A stretch of 52,352 nt of DNA from Rhodospirillaceae bacterium (GTDB lineage Bacteria; Pseudomonadota; Alphaproteobacteria; Dongiales; Dongiaceae). Under the pieces are notes generated by a model. It did not search any database. It had not been told where the DNA came from and saw nothing but the letters and a program-made list of their open reading frames with translations. The translations under genes and the position numbers were made by a program. Shown here piece by piece: positions 44,063-51,303 of the stretch; the stretch's first letter is position 1; each line of letters starts with the position of its first letter. The stretch covers positions 1 to 52,352 of the forward strand of contig JAEUKV010000147.1 of NCBI GenBank assembly GCA_016794165.1, written 5' to 3'.

Positions 44063-45394
44063 TCAGTCGGCCGGACGAACCTGTTGGGGGTTGAGTTGCC
44101 GGGCGATGCTGGTATGGCGCTGCCGATCCAAGGGGAAGCGCCACATCATCATCACCGCTATTGCCTTGAATACGCAGGGAACCCAGGCATAGATCACCGC
44201 GAGGGCAAAGGCGCCCGTTCCGGTTGCGGTGGCGGGCACTACGCTGGCCTGCAGGTCGAAACCAAGGACTGCCAGCACCGGGAATGCCACCCCCACCGCG
44301 AGGGCGGCGGAGAGCTTGCCGGACATCGAGGAGAAGGCGAAGTAAAGGCCGGCGCGCTCGGCCCGATGATTGAGGCGGTCAAGATCCACTACATCGGCCT
44401 GCATGGCGGGTGGCAAGGCAAGGTCGGCACCCAGGGCAAAACCCGTCACGATGCAGATCGCCGCGAAGGCAGTGACCGCGCCGAAGGGCAGAAAGGGTAC
44501 CAGGAGGAAGGCGAGGATCGCCACGATCATCGCGAGGCACCACAGGCGGTGCTTGTCGATCCGCCGCAGCAGATAGAGCCAAAGCGGCAGACTCGCCAGC
44601 GCGGCTGCGAAATATATCAGGAGGACCAGGCCCAACTGCCGTTCCGTGGCCCCCAGCCGATTGAGGATGAACAGCGGAAACAGCGCCGCCGGCAGCCCGT
44701 TTGCAACCCCGTTGATGAACCAGGCGCCGAGCAGGCGGCGAAAGGGCGGATTGGCGACGACCGCGCGCCATGCGTCGCGCCAATTGCCTGCCTGCACCCC
44801 GACCGGGCGCGGCGCCTCGGGCACGTATCGCAGCAGCAGAAAGAGCGCCGGCGCGCCGAGGGCGATGGCAATCACCGCCGTTCCCCGCATCGCCTCGGCC
44901 AGCGTCCATCCGAATTGCTGCAACACCGCCGGCAGGCTGGCTGCGAGGGCGATGCCGATCAGTCCCATGCCCTCGCGCCAGGACGCAATGCGGGAACGGC
45001 CGCGATAGTCGTCGCTGAGTTCCGCGCCCCAGGCGGTGTAGGGAACCATGACCATGGACCAGCCGACATAGAGCAGCCCGTACCACAGACCAAGATAGAG
45101 CGCCCCCACACCTTCCGGCGGGGTGAACACTGCCAGCATTGCCGCAGCCGCGACGATGGCGCCCAGGGCAATGAACGGCTTGCGACGACCACGACGATCG
45201 CTGACATGGCCGATCAGCGGGTCGGTGAGGACGTCGATTGCACGAGCGGTAAAGATCGCGATCCCGGTCGCAGTCAGGCCGAGGCCGAGGGATTGCGCAT
45301 AGAAGGTCGGCACCAGCACATGGGCCGGGATCGTCGGGACCGCGAGTGCCAGCGCCGGCAGGCCATAGAGGAAATGCCCGCCGCGCCCGATCAC
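44063..45394 (-). CDS. MFS transporter, GPH-like, of the RpoE-ChrR cluster
   Basis: A 443-residue inner-membrane transporter with about 12 helices. It resembles the glycoside-pentoside-hexuronide cation symporter group of the major facilitator superfamily: DVLTDPLIGHVSDRRGRRKPFI is the signature loop after TM2, and VPYTAWGAELSDDYRGRSRI is also characteristic. A transporter of this type is regularly found beside the Cfa-like methyltransferase and DUF1365 genes, so a lipid or lipid precursor may be the cargo; no sugar-use genes are nearby. I choose the GTG at 45394, which overlaps the methyltransferase stop (GTGA); the frame upstream is a shadow of that gene. Confidence 0.85.
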   Translation of the reverse strand: MIGRGGHFLYGLPALALAVPTIPAHVLVPTFYAQSLGLGLTATGIAIFTARAIDVLTDPLIGHVSDRRGRRKPFIALGAIVAAAAMLAVFTPPEGVGALYLGLWYGLLYVGWSMVMVPYTAWGAELSDDYRGRSRIASWREGMGLIGIALAASLPAVLQQFGWTLAEAMRGTAVIAIALGAPALFLLLRYVPEAPRPVGVQAGNWRDAWRAVVANPPFRRLLGAWFINGVANGLPAALFPLFILNRLGATERQLGLVLLIYFAAALASLPLWLYLLRRIDKHRLWCLAMIVAILAFLLVPFLPFGAVTAFAAICIVTGFALGADLALPPAMQADVVDLDRLNHRAERAGLYFAFSSMSGKLSAALAVGVAFPVLAVLGFDLQASVVPATATGTGAFALAVIYAWVPCVFKAIAVMMMWRFPLDRQRHTSIARQLNPQQVRPAD

Positions 45395-46653
45395 CGTTGC
45401 AGCTTCAGATGCACGACGTCGATCGAGCCGGACCGGAAGCCCGCCTCGCAATAGGCAAGGTAATAGGTCCACATGCGCCGGAACCGTTCATCGAATCCAA
45501 GCGGCTGGATGCGCGGCCAGGCCTGCAGGAAGGATTCGCGCCATTCGCGCAGGGTGCGCGCATAGGAAGCGGCAAAGCCGTCGTCGCCGCGCACGGTCAA
45601 TCCGCTGTTCTGGGCGAGTTGGTGCAGGATGGCATTTGTGGGCAGCATTCCGCCCGGGAAGATGTAGCGCTGGATGAAATCGGCGTTGCGGCGATAGGCC
45701 TCGAAGCGTTCCTCGGCGATGGTGATGATCTGCAGGGCGGCGGTGCCGCCCTCCTTCAGGCGCTCCCGCAGCACGTCGAAATATCGCTTCCAATGCGACT
45801 CTCCCACCGCCTCGAACATCTCGATCGAGACGATGCTGTCGAACTTGCCCTCGCAATCGCGGTAGTCCTGCAGCCTGAGATCGACCAGGTGATTGAGCTG
45901 GTTTCGCTGCATGCGCTCCTGGGCGAAGGCAAGCTGTTCCTTGGAGAGAGTCAATCCGGTGACGCGGCAGCCGAAATCGCGCGCCGCCACTTCGGCAAAG
46001 CCACCCCATCCGCAGCCGATTTCCAGTACATGCTTGCCGGGCGCCAGCTCCGCCAGTTCCGCCACACGGCGGTATTTGTCCGCCTGTGCCGCCGGCAGTT
46101 CATTGGCGCCACGGTCGAAATAGGCCGACGAATAGGTCATCGACGGATCGAGCCACGCACCATAGAAGGCGTTGCCTAGATCGTAGTGATAGGAAATATT
46201 TCTCCGCGCGCCGCGTCGGGAGTTGGCCCGCATCAGATGGCGCAGCCGATGCCAGGCGCGGATCAGGCGACTACCGTTGAGGGCGCTGGCGAGCGCGCTC
46301 TCGTTGCGGGCAGCGAGTTCGATCAGGTCGGTAAGGTCCGGGCTGTCGACTTCTCCCGCCATATAGGCCTCGGCAAAGCCCATGTCCCCGCCCCGGATCA
46401 GGCGCTGCAGACCCCGGAGGTCGCGAATCTCCAGCGCCGCGTCGGGCCCCGGTTCCACCCCTTCCACCGCATGATGGCGGCCGTCCGGAAAGTAGACCGC
46501 GAGGCGCCCGACCCTGAGATGGGCAAGGGCGCGATGAAACACACTCTCCCAAAGGCTCGATAACATCGGGCTGCGGTGTGGCAGGTTGCTCAATGCGCCT
46601 TCATCCTCGCGCAATGCCGGTCGGGAAGCCGTGTTCTGCGTCGGATCGGACAT
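45391..46653 (-). CDS. Cyclopropane-fatty-acid-synthase-like methyltransferase
   Basis: A 420-residue SAM-dependent methyltransferase of the Cfa family, which modifies double bonds of phospholipid acyl chains. Landmarks: the N-terminal SCP2-like part (GPDAALEIRDL), then SYHYDLGNAFYGAWLDPSMTYS, VLEIGCGWGGFAEVAA for SAM, GLTLSKEQLAFAQER, the EMFEAVGESHW segment with the active-site Glu, and RYIFPGGMLPT. The start ATG at 46653 has AGGGGG 7 nt before it; an ATG at 46659 is the alternative. It overlaps the DUF1365 gene by 53 nt. In Rhodobacter sphaeroides the RpoE-regulated member of this family, as I recall, is linked to singlet-oxygen stress and furan fatty acid formation. Whether this one makes cyclopropane or methylated chains cannot be told. 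Confidence 0.88.
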   Translation of the reverse strand: MSDPTQNTASRPALREDEGALSNLPHRSPMLSSLWESVFHRALAHLRVGRLAVYFPDGRHHAVEGVEPGPDAALEIRDLRGLQRLIRGGDMGFAEAYMAGEVDSPDLTDLIELAARNESALASALNGSRLIRAWHRLRHLMRANSRRGARRNISYHYDLGNAFYGAWLDPSMTYSSAYFDRGANELPAAQADKYRRVAELAELAPGKHVLEIGCGWGGFAEVAARDFGCRVTGLTLSKEQLAFAQERMQRNQLNHLVDLRLQDYRDCEGKFDSIVSIEMFEAVGESHWKRYFDVLRERLKEGGTAALQIITIAEERFEAYRRNADFIQRYIFPGGMLPTNAILHQLAQNSGLTVRGDDGFAASYARTLREWRESFLQAWPRIQPLGFDERFRRMWTYYLAYCEAGFRSGSIDVVHLKLQR

Positions 46654-47464
46654 CTTCATCCCCCCTGTCGACACCTGTTGCAGTGTCACCCCGGCGGAGA
46701 TTATCGGTGGAAGTTGGCCGTTTGTGAAGCGGCACCCCCTTCCACCACAGCTTGAGAGCCTCCCAGTGAATACCGGCCACAACCTTCAGAGTCAGGAAGG
46801 GATAGATCACCAGGAGTTTGAGCAAGGCGGCGTCGTTGAGCGCCACCCGGCGACCGACGAAAGCGGCCTGCAGCAGACGCCCTTCGGCGTCGCTCTGGTC
46901 AATGCTGAGTGCCACCTTGTCACCCGGCGGCAGCACGGCAAAGCGATAACCGCCGGAGACGTCGTTGAAGGGGGACACATAGAGCTGTTTGGCACAGCTC
47001 TGGCGGATGACCTCGGCGCCGGGCGTTACCGGCAGGACATAGGCATGGCGCCCGCCGAAGGTGTTGTTTACCTCGTAGAGCGTCGCGCGCAGGGCACCCT
47101 CACGATCATGGCAGTAATAGATCGAGATCGGATTGAAGACGAAGCCGAACATGCGCGGCAGTGTCAGCAGCCTGATCGCTCCCAGGTCGAAATACTGGCC
47201 GCCACGCACCAGTTGATCCTTGACCCAGCCGACGAGGTCGCCGCTGCCATCGCCGTGATCGATAGCCCGGAACGAAAACGGTGCCGCCCTTTCGATTCCC
47301 AGCAACCTTGGGCGACCTGAAAATTGGGCCAGTTCGTCGAGATCAAGCAGCAGGTAGAACATGCTGTAGCGCAGGTAGTGCGCCTTGGGCCGCAGCCGGC
47401 GGTGCATCACCGAGCCGGCATAGATCGCCGATTGGCGCTGTTCGCCGGGCGCCCCAATGCTCAT
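46601..47464 (-). CDS. DUF1365 family protein
   Basis: A 287-residue protein of the DUF1365 family. Its beginning (AIYAGSVMHRRLRPKAHYLRYSMFYLLLDLDEL) and the motif LLTLPRMFGFVFNPISIYYCHD are characteristic, followed by EVNNTFGGRHAYVLP and SPFNDVSGGY. The function is unknown, but these proteins are nearly always encoded between an FAD amine-oxidase-like enzyme and a Cfa-like methyltransferase, exactly as here. A role in the same acyl-chain modification is therefore likely. The ATG overlaps the FAD-enzyme stop by 4 nt. The 3' end overlaps the methyltransferase start by 53 nt, and the last 20 residues look unconserved. Confidence 0.87.
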   Translation of the reverse strand: MSIGAPGEQRQSAIYAGSVMHRRLRPKAHYLRYSMFYLLLDLDELAQFSGRPRLLGIERAAPFSFRAIDHGDGSGDLVGWVKDQLVRGGQYFDLGAIRLLTLPRMFGFVFNPISIYYCHDREGALRATLYEVNNTFGGRHAYVLPVTPGAEVIRQSCAKQLYVSPFNDVSGGYRFAVLPPGDKVALSIDQSDAEGRLLQAAFVGRRVALNDAALLKLLVIYPFLTLKVVAGIHWEALKLWWKGVPLHKRPTSTDNLRRGDTATGVDRGDEDVRSDAEHGFPTGIARG

Positions 47465-48888
47465 GTCGCGGCACCGACAGCGACCGGCAGCGCGGGGATC
47501 GGGTCAAGGCCGAGGGAGATCTTGATCCGGTCGGATTCCGCGCCCACCGACCAGGGCCGGCGCACGCCGCCCAAGACCTCGGCCACGGCAAGACCCGACT
47601 GCAGCCCGTCTTCATGGAAACCGGCCCCAAAATAAGCGCCGCAGAACCATACCCCGCCCTGCCCCTGCAGCCGCCACAGCTGGCGCTGCGCCCGCATCGC
47701 GGCGAGGTCGAACAGGGGATGGGCATAGTCGAACTCCGCCCAGATCCGGGCGGGATCGACAGGTCGGCTGGGATTGAGTGTCACGAAGATCGGCCTTGCC
47801 GTCGGCAGGTGCTGCAACCGGTTCATCCAATAGGTGACGCAGATCAGTGAGTCGTCGCCGCCCGCGCCCCCGATCGGCGCGTCGCTGATGACGTTCCAAC
47901 TCGACCAGGCGGCGCGGCGCTGGGGCATCAGGTTCCTGTCCCCATGCAGAACGGCCCGGTTCGGCTGATAGCGCATGGCGCCGAGCAAGCGACTTTCCGC
48001 ATCGGTCGGCTGGGCCAACAGGCCCAGTGCCTGATCCGCATGGGTCGCCAGAACGACGGCTTCGAACCTTTCCCGCCGGCCATCCGCCATCACGACCACT
48101 GGGCCATCTTCATCGCGCTCCACCCGCTCAATGCGCGCATTGAGGCGAAGATCGACGGCGCGATCCGCCAACAGGCGCTCAACATAGACCCGGCTGCCAC
48201 CCAGTACCGTTCGCCATTGCGGGCGGTCGGTCAGTTGCAGGAGGCCATGATTGTCGCAGAAGCGCACGAAGGCTTCGAGCGGGTGGCGCAGCATCTGTTC
48301 GGCCGAGGTCGACCAGATCGCACCACCCATCGGCAACAGGTGATCGCGCACGAAGGCCGCGTCATAGCCCGATTGCAGCAGGTAATCCCCCAGCGTGAGA
48401 TCAGCGGCATGGTCCAGTGCCCGTCGGGATTCCCGATAGAATCGCAGGGTCTGCGCAAGCATGCGCCACATGCGCGGCCGCAGCAGGTTGCGCTTCTGGG
48501 CGAAGAGGCCGCGCAGGTTGGAGCCGGAATACTCGAAACGCCCCCCCTCGACGGAGGCCGCGAACGACATGTCGGTCGGCCGGGTCGCCACACCGAGATG
48601 GGCGAACAACGCCTGCAGGTTGGGATAGGTTCGTTCGTTGAAGACGATAAACCCGGTATCGACCGGGACCCGACCTTCGGGCAGGTCGAGGTCAACAGTA
48701 TGGCTGTGCCCACCCGGCCGCGACTCCCGCTCGAACAGGGTTACCGCATGGCGCTCCGCCAGAGCCCAGGCGGCGGAAAGTCCTGCTATGCCCGAGCCCA
48801 GAACCGCGATGCGGCGCGACCCGTCCGGCAGGGACGATTGATGGTTGGGCTCGATCGGGAGATAGGGGGATTGATCGTTGGGGGACAT
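47461..48888 (-). CDS. NAD(P)/FAD-dependent amine-oxidase-like oxidoreductase
   Basis: A 475-residue flavoprotein. The FAD-binding loop IAVLGSGIAGLSAAWAL is at about residues 27-43, followed by FERESRPGGHSHTVDL, and VDTGFIVFNERTYPNL marks the COG2907-type family of RpoE-ChrR clusters. Further on, VVLATHADQAL and the C-terminal GVWFCGAYFGAGFHEDGLQSG complete the FAD site. Enzymes of this group desaturate or oxidise lipid substrates; in R. sphaeroides a gene of this region is implicated in furan fatty acid synthesis, but I am not certain which one. It is the first gene of the five-gene minus-strand operon and has a TGATCC-N18-TA promoter candidate 68 bp upstream. Confidence 0.88.
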   Translation of the reverse strand: MSPNDQSPYLPIEPNHQSSLPDGSRRIAVLGSGIAGLSAAWALAERHAVTLFERESRPGGHSHTVDLDLPEGRVPVDTGFIVFNERTYPNLQALFAHLGVATRPTDMSFAASVEGGRFEYSGSNLRGLFAQKRNLLRPRMWRMLAQTLRFYRESRRALDHAADLTLGDYLLQSGYDAAFVRDHLLPMGGAIWSTSAEQMLRHPLEAFVRFCDNHGLLQLTDRPQWRTVLGGSRVYVERLLADRAVDLRLNARIERVERDEDGPVVVMADGRRERFEAVVLATHADQALGLLAQPTDAESRLLGAMRYQPNRAVLHGDRNLMPQRRAAWSSWNVISDAPIGGAGGDDSLICVTYWMNRLQHLPTARPIFVTLNPSRPVDPARIWAEFDYAHPLFDLAAMRAQRQLWRLQGQGGVWFCGAYFGAGFHEDGLQSGLAVAEVLGGVRRPWSVGAESDRIKISLGLDPIPALPVAVGAAT

Positions 48889-48962
48889 AAGGGACTCTGA
48901 TTGATGCCGCGGGATGGAGCGGCGCCGCGATGACGGCTGCCATCATTTCCATTTTGCTGGCA

Positions 48963-48992
48963 TGGGTACGGCTTCGCACCCCTGCCGGATCA
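48963..48992 (-). promoter_or_regulatory. RpoE(ChrR)-type promoter candidate, FAD operon
   Basis: On the minus strand TGATCC (48992-48987), 18 bp, then TACCCA (48968-48963). The -35 and spacing match the rpoE site exactly, while the -10 keeps only TA of the TAAG-type consensus. The predicted start lies about 68 nt before the FAD-oxidoreductase ATG. Confidence 0.5.
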
Positions 48993-49082
48993 CCGGAAAT
49001 CCGGGATTCCAGCGGGCATCGCGGAAAATCTTCTCAATCCTAGAACAAGTGGCGAAAGGCCCGCTGCCCGGCGGCAAGCCCA

Positions 49083-49112
49083 TGATCCAACCCGAAGCCG
49101 GACGCGTAAGTC
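49083..49112 (+). promoter_or_regulatory. rpoE: RpoE(ChrR)-type promoter of rpoE-chrR
   Basis: TGATCC (49083-49088), 18 bp, then TAAGTC (49107-49112). From memory, the Rhodobacter sphaeroides RpoE consensus is TGATCC near -35 and TAAG-like near -10. This predicts autoregulation with a leader of about 150 nt before the GTG at 49268. Confidence 0.7.
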
Positions 49113-49267
49113 AGGCTATGGATACCATGCATCCCTCTGCGCTGCATCAAATGCCTGACCTGATATGGGCCGGGCGGTTGCGCCCCGCATTTGCGCCGGT
49201 GCAAAGGCCCGCGATAAAGATTAAGAATAGAGCATGCACCGCCGCAAGCCAGCCCTCGGGCCTCACC

Positions 49268-49843
49268 GTGACGATTGAGCTGACGTCGGAATCCAGCGCG
49301 GAGAGGATGACCGCGCTGCTCTGCAGCCTGAAGGCAGAGCCGGACGAGGCGGTGTTTGCCGAGCTTTTCCGCTATTTCGCCCCCCGGCTCAAATCCTACA
49401 TGCGCAAGCTGGGCGCGCCAGAAGACGTGGCCGAGGAGCTGGCACAGGAATCCATGGCGATGGTCTGGCGCAAGGCGCATCTTTTCGACGAGGCGCGCGC
49501 CGGGGCGGGAACCTGGATCTTTTCGATCGCCCGCAACCTGCGAATCGACGCGTTCCGGCGCCAGAAGCGGCCCGAGATCTATGCGGACGACCCGACCCTG
49601 GTCCCCGACGGACCGGACTCACCGGAAACGCAGCTCGATCAGGGCCAGCAGGCCAGGGCCGTCCGCGCCGCCCTGGCGACACTGCCAGCCGAGCAGGCGC
49701 GCATCGTTCATCTGTCCTTTTTCGAAGACAAGCCGCACGCGGCGATCGCCGAGCAACTCGGCATTCCGTTGGGAACCGTGAAGTCGCGCATGCGTCTTGC
49801 CTTTCAACGGTTTCGCAAGGCCCTAGGAGAGCCTGAGTCATGA
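49268..49843 (+). CDS. rpoE: ECF sigma factor RpoE (ChrR-controlled, group ECF11-like)
   Basis: A sigma factor of about 191 residues that directs transcription of photo-oxidative (singlet oxygen) stress genes in related bacteria. Region 2 spans VFAELFRYFAPRLKSYMRKLGAPEDVAEELAQESMAMVWRKAHLFD with GTWIFSIARNLRIDAFRR. Region 4 is LPAEQARIVHLSFFEDKPHAAIAEQLGIPLGTVKSRMRLAFQRFR. These match RpoE of R. sphaeroides. The start is uncertain: GTG at 49268 gives the usual N-terminal length; ATG at 49307 behind GGAGAGG would shorten it by 13 residues. It overlaps chrR by 4 nt, the standard coupling of sigma and anti-sigma. It has its own promoter candidate of the type it would recognise. Confidence 0.92.
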   Translation: MTIELTSESSAERMTALLCSLKAEPDEAVFAELFRYFAPRLKSYMRKLGAPEDVAEELAQESMAMVWRKAHLFDEARAGAGTWIFSIARNLRIDAFRRQKRPEIYADDPTLVPDGPDSPETQLDQGQQARAVRAALATLPAEQARIVHLSFFEDKPHAAIAEQLGIPLGTVKSRMRLAFQRFRKALGEPES

Positions 49844-50496
49844 TCACACATCATCCCGGCGAAGAACTGGTTGCCGCCTATGCGGCGGGCACGCTCGACG
49901 AAGCCAGTTCGCTCGCCATTGCCACGCATCTGACGCTCTGCCCGTCCTGCCGCCATGCGTTTCTCGAGTTCGAGGCGCTCGGCGCGGCACTGGTCGACGA
50001 GATGTCGGTGGTCCCGATGGCGCAGGACGCATTTGCGGCGACCATGGCCCGGGCAAGGGCGGGCGTTGAACTGCGGCTGGATCGACCGCCATCACCAGCG
50101 CGGCAACGGCAGCCCGCCGTGCTGCCACTGCCGCTGCAGAACTATGTTGGCGGCGATCTCGCGGCCGCGAAATGGCGACCGCTGGGCCCCGGCATCCATC
50201 ATATGCCGCTGATTTCCGCAGATGGCGTGACGGCACGGCTGTTGCGGATTGCCCCCGGCAAATCGGTCTTCGCCCATAGCCATGGCGGGTCAGAGCTAAC
50301 CCTGGTGCTGAAGGGCAGTTACGAGGCTGGTGGCGAGCGCTTCGCCCGTGGCGATCTTGAGATGGCCGATGACAGTGTCAATCACCGGCCGGTCGCCGGC
50401 ATGGAGGATGTCTGCGTCTGCCTGGCCGTGACCGATGCACCGCTGCGGTTCGACAACTGGCTCGGTCGCCTGATGCAACCCTTCATCGGCATCTGA
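49840..50496 (+). CDS. chrR: Zinc anti-sigma factor ChrR
   Basis: A 218-residue two-domain anti-sigma factor that holds RpoE inactive until singlet oxygen or related signals release it. The N-terminal zinc anti-sigma domain has His5, His30, Cys34 and Cys37 (THLTLCPSC). The C-terminal cupin domain keeps the probable second metal site His146, His148, Glu152 and His182 (AHSHGGSELTL; NHRPV), plus the close cysteine pair Cys192/Cys194 (VCVCLAV), which is also found in R. sphaeroides ChrR. The full sensing architecture is therefore conserved. The ATG overlaps rpoE by 4 nt. A strong terminator follows 42 nt after the stop. Confidence 0.93.
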   Translation: MITHHPGEELVAAYAAGTLDEASSLAIATHLTLCPSCRHAFLEFEALGAALVDEMSVVPMAQDAFAATMARARAGVELRLDRPPSPARQRQPAVLPLPLQNYVGGDLAAAKWRPLGPGIHHMPLISADGVTARLLRIAPGKSVFAHSHGGSELTLVLKGSYEAGGERFARGDLEMADDSVNHRPVAGMEDVCVCLAVTDAPLRFDNWLGRLMQPFIGI

Positions 50497-50537
50497 TCCA
50501 CCCGGCGGGCCAGCCCCGCGGACAAGTCCCCTGTCCC

Positions 50538-50571
50538 GGCGGCCAGACTCAGTTCTGGCCGCCTTTTCTTT
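50538..50571 (+). terminator. Rho-independent terminator of rpoE-chrR
   Basis: A perfect 10-bp GC-rich stem (50538-50547 with 50554-50563, 6-nt loop) is followed directly by TTTTCTTT. It lies 42 nt after the chrR stop and cleanly ends that operon. Confidence 0.9.
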
Positions 50572-50790
50572 GGCCAATATGCAGCGCCGGCACCGGCGGC
50601 TCCCGCCCGTCGATGTGAGCGGCGTCACAGTCTCGGCAGAACAACTGAACCGCTCATGAGTAGCTTGCTGTTTTTCCAACATTTTTTCCTGGGGAAGAAA
50701 TCGCCGGCATTTGAACCAAATGTTCCGCCCGGGGCACTTACCGACATCGGGCCGCGACCTCATGTGGCCCCGGATCCAGGAACAGGAGCC

Positions 50791-51183
50791 ATGGAAATGC
50801 GCAAGACAACTCTTCTCTCCACGATCGCGGCCGGTGCGTGCCTGATCGCCGTCAGCAGCGTCGCCAGCGCCAGCGACGAGATCGATTGCACCGAACTGGC
50901 GACGGACGCCCTGATGGAAGCGATTGAGCGCGGCCAGTGTGCGCTCGACATCGCCACCGCGGCGGGTCCTTCGTCGGAGAGCGACACGCCCGACAACGAA
51001 AAGGACAAGCCCGGCCGCGACAAGGATCGACCTGAGCGCGAAGACACGCCCGGCGGCGACGATGGCGGCGACGATGGTGGGGACGACGGCGGGGACGATG
51101 ATCGCGATGATAGTGGCGAGGGTGGCGAAGGCGGTGGCCCATCGACCGAGCCCGGCAGCCGCCGCGGCGGTGGGGACAACTGA
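50791..51183 (+). CDS. Exported Asp/Gly-rich low-complexity protein
   Basis: A 130-residue protein with a signal peptide (RKTTLLSTIAAGACLIAVSSVASA, cleavage before SDEIDC). A short segment with two cysteines (DCTELATD, RGQCALD) follows, then an acidic disordered tail: charged KDKPGRDKDRPERE, and GGDD repeated four times ending in DDDRDD, then GGEGGG and a basic RRGGGDN end. I do not recognise a family. The Asp-Gly repeats could bind calcium or other cations, but no canonical DxDxDG loop is present. AGGAG lies 3 nt before the ATG at 50791 and 9 nt before the ATG at 50797, so either may be used. It is monocistronic: terminators stand before (50538) and after (51206) it. Confidence 0.7.
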   Translation: MEMRKTTLLSTIAAGACLIAVSSVASASDEIDCTELATDALMEAIERGQCALDIATAAGPSSESDTPDNEKDKPGRDKDRPEREDTPGGDDGGDDGGDDGGDDDRDDSGEGGEGGGPSTEPGSRRGGGDN

Positions 51184-51205
51184 GACTGCGCTGGATTTTC
51201 CAGAG

Positions 51206-51244
51206 AACGGGCACGCGGCCGGCATGGCGGCGTGCCCGTTTTCC
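51206..51244 (+). terminator. Rho-independent terminator of the Asp/Gly-rich gene
   Basis: An 11-bp perfect stem (51206-51216 with 51230-51240) encloses a smaller GCC/GGC hairpin, and the stem runs into CCGTTTTCCTT. It lies 22 nt after the stop codon. Confidence 0.8.
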
Positions 51245-51303
51245 TTGCGGACGCATATCCTGCGGCGTGGCGCAAGGGCGGGCCACCTGATAGGTTGGCC
51301 GCG

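Larger units (their letters stand above)
48889..49267. other. Divergent control region, FAD operon / rpoE
   Basis: About 380 bp between divergent starts, without a credible gene; an open frame from 48914 that runs into rpoE has no family resemblance before 49268. It holds two back-to-back TGATCC-N18-TA promoter candidates, leftward at 48963-48992 and rightward at 49083-49112, giving a symmetrical autoregulated arrangement. Confidence 0.6.

Noticed and set aside
50494-50523. TGATCC at the chrR stop as another RpoE promoter
   Set aside because: The sequence 18 bp downstream is GCGGAC, without the TA of the -10, and a terminator follows at once.
50710-50735. GAAC-N5-GTTC inverted repeat before the Asp/Gly-rich gene as a regulator site
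   Set aside because: Too short to distinguish from chance, and no known regulator with this site is suggested by the context.
51050-51120. Tandem short DNA repeats that might suggest a repeat array
   Set aside because: They are the codons of the GGDD protein repeat, too short and in frame, with no spacer-repeat structure of a CRISPR array.
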